From NCBI GenBank assembly GCA_001701115.1, contig DAAJ01000005.1, positions 783-7,439 on the forward strand: a DNA stretch of 6,657 bases, read 5' to 3'. Under the pieces are notes generated by a model that did no database searches, had not been told where the DNA came from, and saw only the letters and a list, made by a program, of their open reading frames with translations. The DNA comes from Bacteroidales bacterium GP2. Lineage in GTDB: Bacteria > Bacteroidota > Bacteroidia > Bacteroidales > Muribaculaceae. The position numbers were made by a program, and so were the translations under genes. Below, one piece after another: positions 1-5,444 of this stretch. Each line of letters begins with the position of its first letter. The first letter of the stretch is position 1.

Positions 1-1
1 A

Positions 2-1084
2 ATTTTTTATCGGACAGCAATAATTAATTATGACGATTTGCTCATATCATATTACGGGGATGAAACCGAAAGCCAGAAGCATGCCATAGCCAAACTGATG
101 AAGGTGTGCGGCTATGTCCTCGACATGGACTATGATATTTACGGAAGCGGCGCTTATACAGTGGACATCAAGGAGTCGTTAATCAAATATTTTGATTACG
201 GCGATGAGGCAGCATGGATATGCCGCCATGTATATCCGGGTCAGGAAGAATGGGAAAATGACATATACAATAGCCTGAAGCAACATTCTCCGGTAGTATA
301 TCGCGCCGCAAGTTCGGTTGAAAGCCACTGTTGGATGTGCGACGGTTATGAAGACGGATTTTTTTCCATGAACTGGGGCTGGTACGGCTACTGTGACGGA
401 TATTATAAGTTAACCGCAATGGATGTTGCCGGGAGAAATTTTACTCCTGAAGGATTTGAGTCCAGCCCTTCAGTTGGTCATTGCGCTATTGTCAATCTCC
501 ATCCGAACAAACGCAACGATGACAAGACAGGCATCATCCGCCCCGTGAGCTCAATGGAAATAAGCGGCGGCACGGTTACCGTAAATCATGCCAATCCATC
601 CATTTATAATGGCAGCATCAGTTACCGGTGGATGTACATCAATAATGAAAATGACACGACATATACCGCGCCATCAACAGCTGATGTGGAATCCGGCGAA
701 TCAATCAGTGTGGCACTGGACCAGAACAGCATAAAAGAGCATGCTGTAGAGCCGGACATATATTCGATAATCCCGGTTGCGAATGGTGTTGTGTGCCCGG
801 ATGTCGTTTATGCGGGTGTAACTCCTTATAAGGTGGTGGTTTCAAGCGACAAGGCAGAAATCCAGAGGATAGTTGACAAGATTTATTCAGATAATTTCAG
901 CGTGACCAAGCATTCCGGCTTGAAAATCACAGTTGAGGCTGTGAATAAGAATTATCCGGTAAAAGTGTTTGATTTTTCCGGCAATATGGTGTATAACGGG
1001 GCTGATTCGGAAATCAAGTTGCCGAAATCGGGCTTTTATGTCGTTAAAAACGGAAGTGCGAACACATCTTTTATTATTAAATGA
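2..1084 (+). CDS. C10 family (streptopain-like) cysteine peptidase, 3' part only
   Basis: This is a secreted papain-fold peptidase of MEROPS family C10 (SpeB, and interpain or Bfp-type enzymes of Bacteroidales). The frame is open to the window edge, so the start, signal peptide, propeptide and catalytic Cys are outside; 360 residues are visible. Seen here, numbering from base 2: a GSGAY stretch (about residues 48-52) typical of the middle of the C10 domain; SHCWMCDGY, whose His109 (codon 326-328) matches the catalytic His; and NWGW at 124-127, matching the Asn-Trp pair of SpeB. A beta-rich, Ig-like region follows (about 177-280). The last ~70 residues resemble a Por_Secre_tail (type IX secretion type A) domain: an SGNMVYNG turn, then LPKSGFYVVK and a final FIIK. 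TTG38 and other internal starts are not used, because conserved sequence continues upstream of them. The stop is 20 bases before a lipoprotein gene that is probably co-transcribed. The family call is strong. Secretion by T9SS is inferred, and activity cannot be judged without the Cys. Confidence 0.85.
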   Translation: MFYRTAIINYDDLLISYYGDETESQKHAIAKLMKVCGYVLDMDYDIYGSGAYTVDIKESLIKYFDYGDEAAWICRHVYPGQEEWENDIYNSLKQHSPVVYRAASSVESHCWMCDGYEDGFFSMNWGWYGYCDGYYKLTAMDVAGRNFTPEGFESSPSVGHCAIVNLHPNKRNDDKTGIIRPVSSMEISGGTVTVNHANPSIYNGSISYRWMYINNENDTTYTAPSTADVESGESISVALDQNSIKEHAVEPDIYSIIPVANGVVCPDVVYAGVTPYKVVVSSDKAEIQRIVDKIYSDNFSVTKHSGLKITVEAVNKNYPVKVFDFSGNMVYNGADSEIKLPKSGFYVVKNGSANTSFIIK

Positions 1085-1104
1085 CCTTAAACCACAATAT
1101 ATAT

Positions 1105-1500
1105 ATGAATAAAATATTAAAATTGCTGTTAGGCATCGTGCTGCTTGCTGTTGGGACGTCTTCATGCCAAAATGAGGAGACTCCGGTGAATTACGGTGAA
1201 GTGTTGCGCGGCAAATGGGAGAAAAGCATCGTGTCTACCGATTATTCGGCGGAGGTGTCAATATACCTTACCAGCACCTATACCTACACTTATAATCAGG
1301 AGATAGATGTTGACGGCGAGAAGATACATAACTCTATTTCCGGATCGTGGGAGTTCAATGAAGGCGATAATACTATAAGGCTTTTGCTTAATGATAGCAA
1401 AGAGAATATCCAGCATGAGGAGGTGGGAAAGGTGAATATTGAAGGCAATACCATTACGATTGACGGCAATGTGTTCACCCGTGCCATCGTGCCTAAATGA
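1105..1500 (+). CDS. Small lipoprotein with predicted lipocalin-like fold; possible inhibitor of the upstream peptidase
   Basis: The protein has 131 residues. The chosen start is the ATG at 1105, because it places a proper signal peptide at the N-terminus: MNKILK, a hydrophobic run (residues 7-17), then GTSSC with the lipidated Cys21. The ATG at 1081 would add eight residues before the signal and overlaps the previous stop. After the Cys comes QNEE, close to the acidic lipoprotein export signal that sends lipoproteins to the cell surface in Bacteroidota. The mature part is about 111 residues and looks all-beta. It has a GKWEK motif at 36-40, Thr/Tyr alternation at 54-63 and GSWEF at 80-84, as in lipocalin-like lipoproteins of this phylum. 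I do not recognise a named family. C10 peptidases are sometimes encoded beside their inhibitors (Spi beside SpeB, staphostatin-like proteins in Bacteroides), and staphostatins are about this size with a lipocalin-like barrel. An inhibitor role is therefore a reasoned guess from position and fold, not from sequence identity. Confidence 0.8.
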   Translation: MNKILKLLLGIVLLAVGTSSCQNEETPVNYGEVLRGKWEKSIVSTDYSAEVSIYLTSTYTYTYNQEIDVDGEKIHNSISGSWEFNEGDNTIRLLLNDSKENIQHEEVGKVNIEGNTITIDGNVFTRAIVPK

Positions 1501-1568
1501 CCCGCCAATCCACAAGGGGGTGCCGTGACCGTTCGGGGCGGTGATGTGATTGTTTGGCACAAAGGAGA

Positions 1569-1598
1569 TTGCCGATAGATATTTTTTTCGTACCTTTA
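1569..1598 (+). promoter_or_regulatory. Bacteroidota-type promoter of the thioesterase-dprA operon
   Basis: The -33 element is TTG at 1569-1571. After a 19-base spacer, the -7 element is TACCTTTA at 1591-1598, seven of eight matches to TAnnTTTG counting the free positions. Transcription would start near 1603-1606, leaving a leader of about 12-15 bases before the ATG at 1618. The short AT-rich leader has no Shine-Dalgarno site, as is normal in this phylum. The rest of the gap 1501-1568 holds only weak GC-rich inverted repeats and no convincing terminator for the lipoprotein gene. Confidence 0.7.
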
Positions 1599-1617
1599 CC
1601 ACAAACAAACGGAATTT

Positions 1618-2031
1618 ATGGATTCTATCGGCAGCTACGATTTTGAATTGCCCATGCGGGTGAGGGATTACGAGGTGGATGTGCAGGGCATTGTCAACAA
1701 TGCCAATTACCTGCACTACATGGAGCATACGCGCCACGAGTTTTGCCGCAGCGCGGGCTTCTCTTTTGCGGAGATGCATTCGCAGGGCATCGACCCGGTG
1801 CTCCGCAAGGTTGAAATCGAGTACCTTACCCCGCTGAAGCTCGGCGAGGATATGGTTAGCCGCCTTTCCTTGACCCGGAAGGGTCCGCGGTTTATCTTCC
1901 GCCAGGATATTTTCCGTGCTGCGGACAATGAGCCGGTTACCCGCGCGGAGGTGACGGTTGTGTGCATCGAGGATGGCAGGCTTACCCGTGGTGATGTTCT
2001 TGCAAAAGCATTTGAAAAGTACCTGAAATGA
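1618..2031 (+). CDS. Acyl-CoA thioesterase, YbgC/FadM-like hotdog family
   Basis: The protein has 137 residues, the usual length for a single-domain 4HBT hotdog thioesterase, which hydrolyses acyl-CoA or related thioesters in the cytoplasm. The family signature is near the N-terminus: VRDYEVDVQGIVNNANYL (residues 15-32). Asp21 is at the position of the catalytic Asp of 4-hydroxybenzoyl-CoA thioesterase, followed by Gly24 and the N-x-x-Y motif that begins the long hotdog helix (YMEHTRHEF). The remainder is the beta sheet, including VEIEYLTPLKLGE (65-77), typical of this family. The ATG at 1618 sits just behind a promoter, and nothing upstream extends the domain. The stop overlaps the dprA start in ATGA, which indicates translational coupling. 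The substrate is unknown: family members act on short-chain, aromatic or long-chain acyl-CoA, and YbgC itself is linked to the Tol-Pal operon in Proteobacteria. No tol gene is present here. Confidence 0.9.
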   Translation: MDSIGSYDFELPMRVRDYEVDVQGIVNNANYLHYMEHTRHEFCRSAGFSFAEMHSQGIDPVLRKVEIEYLTPLKLGEDMVSRLSLTRKGPRFIFRQDIFRAADNEPVTRAEVTVVCIEDGRLTRGDVLAKAFEKYLK

Positions 2032-3137
2032 GCGTCGACCCGTTAGTTTTCCGCATTGCTTTTGCTTCTCTGAAGGGGATGAACCGTGTCCTTGCGTCGG
2101 AGATTCTGTGCAGGGTGGGTAGCGAGCGGGATTTCTTCAGCGCTTCGGAATCGGCGCTTGCCTCGGTGGTTGGCGTGCGCAGCAAGATTTTTGACAAGGG
2201 TTACCGTGATTCGCTGCTTGATAAGGCGGCAAAGGAGGCGGATTTCATAGCGGCGCACAGCATTGTCCCATTGTATTATACTGACGAGGCTTATCCTGCA
2301 AGGCTTGCGGATTGCGATGATGCTCCGCTTATGCTGTATGGCGCCGGGAGCTGCGATTTGAACCGGCGTGCGATGATTGGCATTGTTGGCACGCGCCATG
2401 CCACTCCTTACGGCATTGATTTTACCGAGAGGCTTGTTGAGGGGCTTGCCGATTCGCTTGCTGAGCCTCCGGTGATTGTGAGCGGGCTTGCTTTCGGGAT
2501 AGATATCACCGCCCACCGTGCCGCGCTGAAGCATGGTTTGCCAACAGTTGCGGTTCTTGCCCACGGGCTCAATACCATCTATCCTGCGCAGCATCGTCAG
2601 AGCGCTGTCAATATTGTCAGGTCAAGCGGTATGCTTCTGACGGAGTTTACCTCTGCCGACCCGGTGCACAAGGGGAATTTCGTGGCGCGGAACAGGATTG
2701 TCGCGGGGCTGTGCGATTGCCTTGTCGTGCCTGAGAGCGCAACGAAAGGTGGAGCGCTGATTACCGCCGGGCTTGCCGCGGACTATAACCGGGAGGTATT
2801 CGCCCTGCCGGGAAGAATATCTGACAAGTACAGCGCGGGGTGCAACCGGCTTATCGCGTCCAATTCCGCGGCGCTGATTTGCAACGCTGACGACCTGATA
2901 GATGCGATGGGCTTGCAGCGGAAGCCGCAGGAGGCTGCCCAGCAGAGCCTTTTTGTGGAACTGTCGCCAGAGGAGCAGGCTGTTGTCAATTATATAACGG
3001 AGAAGGGGGAGGCGAGGGTGAATGAGCTTTCGATAGCCCTTGACATAAGCGTGGGCAAGCTGGTTGCCCTGCTGATAGACATGGAGTTCAAAGGACTGCT
3101 GCTTGCTTATCCGGGCGCCAAATACCGGCTCGCTTAG
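2028..3137 (+). CDS. dprA: DNA-processing protein DprA (Smf), RecA loader for incoming ssDNA
   Basis: The protein has 369 residues, normal full length. DprA binds single-stranded DNA entering during transformation and loads RecA onto it in the cytoplasm; the gene is also kept in many species not known to be competent. The N-terminal ~80 residues are the helical, helix-hairpin-helix-like region (SLKGMNR at 14-20). The Rossmann-like core follows: VGTRHATPYG at 120-129 (the family's G-S/T-R motif), SGLAFGID at 152-159 with a following AH, FVARNRIVAG at 218-227 with ssDNA-contacting Arg residues, GGALITA at 241-247, FALPG at 258-262 and GCN at 271-273. A linker (about 296-310) leads to a C-terminal winged-helix domain (about 311-369), as in most DprA proteins. 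The ATG at 2028 overlaps the thioesterase stop by four bases, so translation is probably coupled. No frameshift or missing motif is visible. No other competence gene is in the window. Confidence 0.97.
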   Translation: MSVDPLVFRIAFASLKGMNRVLASEILCRVGSERDFFSASESALASVVGVRSKIFDKGYRDSLLDKAAKEADFIAAHSIVPLYYTDEAYPARLADCDDAPLMLYGAGSCDLNRRAMIGIVGTRHATPYGIDFTERLVEGLADSLAEPPVIVSGLAFGIDITAHRAALKHGLPTVAVLAHGLNTIYPAQHRQSAVNIVRSSGMLLTEFTSADPVHKGNFVARNRIVAGLCDCLVVPESATKGGALITAGLAADYNREVFALPGRISDKYSAGCNRLIASNSAALICNADDLIDAMGLQRKPQEAAQQSLFVELSPEEQAVVNYITEKGEARVNELSIALDISVGKLVALLIDMEFKGLLLAYPGAKYRLA

Positions 3138-3170
3138 GCACCAGCCAATAAACACATCACATATACCATT

Positions 3171-4052
3171 ATGGCACAGAAAATAATAGAACCATCTGAA
3201 CTTATCATCAACAGTGACGGCAGTGTGTTTCATCTCCATCTGCTTCCGGAGCAGCTGACTGATAAGATTATACTTGTCGGGGATCCGGGCAGGGTGGATC
3301 TGGTAGCTTCTTTCTTCGATACCCGCGATTACGCGGTGCAGAGCCGTGAGTTCAGGACTGTAGGGGGCACTCTGCGCGGCACTCCGGTGATGTGCCTTTC
3401 CCACGGAATCGGTCCTGACAACATCGACATTGTAATGACTGAGCTTGACGCCCTTGCCAATGTGGATTTCGCGACAAGGACAGTGAAGCCGGAGCACCGC
3501 ACTCTGGAGCTGGTGCGTATCGGCACTTCCGGCGCTTTGCAGCCAGACATACCTGTGGGCACTCCAGTGATTGCCGGCAAGTCAATAGGGTTTGACGGCG
3601 TGCTGAATTACTATGCGGGGCGCAACGATGTGTCTGACCTCGATTATGAGGCGGCGCTGTGCGCCCACACCGGGTGGAATCCCCTATGGGCTAAGCCCTA
3701 CGTCGTTAATGCCGACCCGGAGCTTGTGAAGCGCATTGGCGGTGATGACATGGTGGTGGGCAACACTATTTCCGCCGTGGGTTTTTATGGGCCGCAGGGC
3801 AGGGAGGTGAGGCTGCCGCTTGCAAATCCTGATTTGAACAGCAAGATAGAAACTTTCCGCCACAATGGGCTGAGGATTACCAACTACGAGATGGAGAGCG
3901 CGCCGCTGCAGGGCTTGTCGCTGCTGATGGGTCACAAGGCAATGACAGTGTGCTCTATTATCGCTAACCGGATGAACCATAATTCTACTCCCAACTACCG
4001 CACTGCGGTGACTGACCTGATAAAAACTGTTCTTGACCGTCTCATTCCCTGA
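3171..4052 (+). CDS. udp: Nucleoside phosphorylase, uridine phosphorylase-like
   Basis: The protein has 293 residues and belongs to the PNP/UDP family 1 (trimeric or hexameric nucleoside phosphorylases). It should split uridine, and perhaps deoxyuridine or thymidine, with phosphate into base and (deoxy)ribose-1-phosphate for cytoplasmic salvage. Motifs seen: GDPGR at 37-41 (phosphate loop with Arg), SHGIG at 77-81, VRIGTSGALQ at 116-125 (phosphate and ribose site), FYGPQGRE at 205-212, and NYEMES at 238-243 (ribose binding). The Gln-x-Arg in the FYGPQGRE segment corresponds to the uracil-reading Gln and Arg of E. coli uridine phosphorylase, which argues for a pyrimidine substrate. The NRMN segment near 266-269 lacks the Asp that protonates purines in purine phosphorylases. 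It is longer than the E. coli enzyme (about 253 residues) and resembles the longer Bacteroides form, such as BT_4554 of B. thetaiotaomicron as I recall it. It lies 33 bases after dprA with no terminator between, so it is likely in the same operon. Confidence 0.88.
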   Translation: MAQKIIEPSELIINSDGSVFHLHLLPEQLTDKIILVGDPGRVDLVASFFDTRDYAVQSREFRTVGGTLRGTPVMCLSHGIGPDNIDIVMTELDALANVDFATRTVKPEHRTLELVRIGTSGALQPDIPVGTPVIAGKSIGFDGVLNYYAGRNDVSDLDYEAALCAHTGWNPLWAKPYVVNADPELVKRIGGDDMVVGNTISAVGFYGPQGREVRLPLANPDLNSKIETFRHNGLRITNYEMESAPLQGLSLLMGHKAMTVCSIIANRMNHNSTPNYRTAVTDLIKTVLDRLIP

Positions 4053-4065
4053 TACCCCCAAAGTT

Positions 4066-5226
4066 ATGCCACACACCCGCCAGCCTTATACTTTTGACCG
4101 TGTTGTCCGCCTTATTATCGGCGCGCTGTGCTTCGCCGGCGTGATATGGCTCATCAACACGCTCAAGGATGTGCTGCTGCCATTTTGCGTTGCCTGCCTT
4201 ATCGCTTACATGCTTGAGCCTTTTGTTCAGTATAACAAACGGCTGCTTCATTTCAAGACTCGCACTCCGGCGATTTTCGTGACTCTTTTCGAGGTTGTTT
4301 TCCTCACCGGCATAATCTGCTATTTCTTTGTGCCGATGCTGTTTAATGAAATGCACGAAATGGCGGGCATCCTGCGCAATTATGCGAGCTCCGAAGGTGC
4401 GGTTGCTTTCCTGCCGGAATCATTCCACGAGTTTATCCGGCGCCATGTGGATTTCAATGAGATTTCAGATTTGCTGACGCGCCAGGAGTGGGCATCGCTT
4501 ATAGAGAGCGCCATGAGCGCTTCATGGAAAATCATCAACGGCAGCATCTCTGTGATTCTCGGCATAGTGAGCTGGTGCGTGGTAGTGCTGTATGTAATCT
4601 TCGTGATGATAGATTATGAGCGCCTTAACCGCGGTATGCGCCGCATGGTCCCTCCGAAGTACCGTCCGATTGTATTTAAAGTGGGGAATGACATAAAGGA
4701 CAGCATGAACCACTATTTCCGCGGCCAGGCGCTTGTTGCATTCATTGTCGGCATTCTTTTCAGCATAGGATTCCTGATAATAGGCTTGCCAATGGCAGTT
4801 GCGCTCGGGCTGTTCATAGGAGTGCTCAATATGGTGCCTTACCTTCAGCTGATATCAATAGTTCCTGCGGGGCTGCTTTGCCTTGTCTATGCGGTTGCGG
4901 GCGGAGGAAATTTCTGGACAATATTTTGGGAATGCATTGCGGTGTACTGCGTAGTGCAGGTGATTCAGGATCTTTTCCTTACTCCGAAAATCATGGGCAA
5001 GGCAATGGGGCTCAACCCGGCTTTGATTTTATTGTCGTTGTCGGTCTGGGGAAGCCTTCTCGGGCTTATAGGATTGATTATCGCGTTGCCGCTCACCACA
5101 TTGCTTCTTGCCTACTATGACCGCTATGTGATTCTCCGTGCCGAGAATGATGGGGATGAGTCGGGCGGCGAGAACGATGTGAAAGTGATAAACGAGGCGT
5201 TTCAGTCACCGCTGTCCGAGCAGTGA
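4066..5226 (+). CDS. AI-2E / PerM family transporter, polytopic inner-membrane protein
   Basis: The protein has 386 residues and belongs to the AI-2E transporter family (E. coli TqsA, YdiK and PerM relatives). Some members export autoinducer-2, others act as Na+/H+ antiporters or general exporters, so the substrate here is open. The ATG at 4066 is preferred over TTG4033, which would overlap the phosphorylase end. The layout fits the family: paired N-terminal membrane segments (about 14-32 and 36-54), a third (about 69-91), an extramembrane region (about 92-150), a segment at about 158-183, then a conserved soluble stretch (VPPKYRP near 195-201). Further segments lie at about 222-240, 243-258, 262-280, 286-304 and 319-350. 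The family signatures MVPYLQ (256-261) and PKIMGKAMGLNP (307-318) are present. The tail is acidic and polar (from about 360). It follows the phosphorylase by 13 bases, so co-transcription is likely. Its 3' end overlaps the convergent DUF2007 gene by 25 bases. Confidence 0.92.
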   Translation: MPHTRQPYTFDRVVRLIIGALCFAGVIWLINTLKDVLLPFCVACLIAYMLEPFVQYNKRLLHFKTRTPAIFVTLFEVVFLTGIICYFFVPMLFNEMHEMAGILRNYASSEGAVAFLPESFHEFIRRHVDFNEISDLLTRQEWASLIESAMSASWKIINGSISVILGIVSWCVVVLYVIFVMIDYERLNRGMRRMVPPKYRPIVFKVGNDIKDSMNHYFRGQALVAFIVGILFSIGFLIIGLPMAVALGLFIGVLNMVPYLQLISIVPAGLLCLVYAVAGGGNFWTIFWECIAVYCVVQVIQDLFLTPKIMGKAMGLNPALILLSLSVWGSLLGLIGLIIALPLTTLLLAYYDRYVILRAENDGDESGGENDVKVINEAFQSPLSEQ

Positions 5227-5444
5227 TCGGTGAGGCGGCGCGCCTCCTCAAGGTCGCGGCGGCGCACTGACACAGTGATAGCGCCGATAGAGTTGAACCC
5301 GATGGGATAGATTCCTCCGAAAAGCTCATTGTTGATTATGCAAGGTATTCCCGCGTCATCAAGAATGCCTTTGGCAATGTGCGCCTGCCAGTCGTGGGGA
5401 TATTCGGCAAGGGTTACCAGTTCGTCGCCAGACTCCTGTTTCAT
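5202..5444 (-). CDS. DUF2007 small protein (putative signal-transducing protein)
   Basis: The protein has 80 residues and matches the DUF2007 pattern (Pfam 'putative signal transducing protein'). After a short lead come a first strand (LVTLAEYP, 9-16) and the helix and loop AHIAKGILDDAGIPCIINNE (21-40), where the sense is 'element that spans an item and gives a shorter-lived variant'. Then there is a Gly-rich loop with IYPIGFNSIGA (45-55), a strand ITVSVRRRD (56-64) and the helix LEEARRL (65-71). The small alpha-beta fold resembles GlnB-like or ACT-like domains. It is cytoplasmic, without signal or membrane segment. Its biochemical role is not known; the family name is not based on a proven function. 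The ATG overlaps the mltG stop in ATGA (5441-5444), so it is the downstream, coupled partner of mltG. Its last eight or so codons lie opposite the end of the AI-2E gene. Confidence 0.85.
   Translation of the reverse strand: MKQESGDELVTLAEYPHDWQAHIAKGILDDAGIPCIINNELFGGIYPIGFNSIGAITVSVRRRDLEEARRLTDHCSDSGD

Noticed and set aside
120..129. DprA G-T-R in place of G-S-R (protein residues 121-123) as an unusual variant
   Set aside because: Thr at this position is, to my knowledge, common in Bacteroidota DprA, and the rest of the site is intact. The coordinates given here are protein residues; the codons are near base 2390.
1501..1560. GC-rich inverted repeats (GTGCC 1520-1524 with GGCAC 1556-1560; ACCG 1528-1531 with CGGT 1539-1542) as a terminator after the lipoprotein gene
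   Set aside because: The stems are short and loosely nested, and no T-run follows directly; the T-run at 1582-1588 belongs to the promoter spacer.
1258..1779. Minus-strand open frame of 173 codons across the lipoprotein and thioesterase genes
   Set aside because: It crosses a promoter and two supported plus-strand genes, and its translation shows no recognisable domain; it is a shadow frame.
2622..3497. Minus-strand open frame of 291 codons opposite dprA and the phosphorylase
   Set aside because: It lies opposite two genes with intact family motifs; its translation is rich in Arg, His and Gln without family motifs, as expected of an antisense frame in GC-rich DNA.
4033..4065. TTG start extending the AI-2E protein by 11 residues
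   Set aside because: It would overlap the end of the phosphorylase gene and add a non-conserved lead; ATG4066 gives a normal N-terminus.
5232..5246. Perfect 6-bp hairpin as an intrinsic terminator of the AI-2E operon
   Set aside because: No T-tract follows on either strand and it lies inside the DUF2007 coding sequence, where a GC-rich LEEARRL helix explains the bases.
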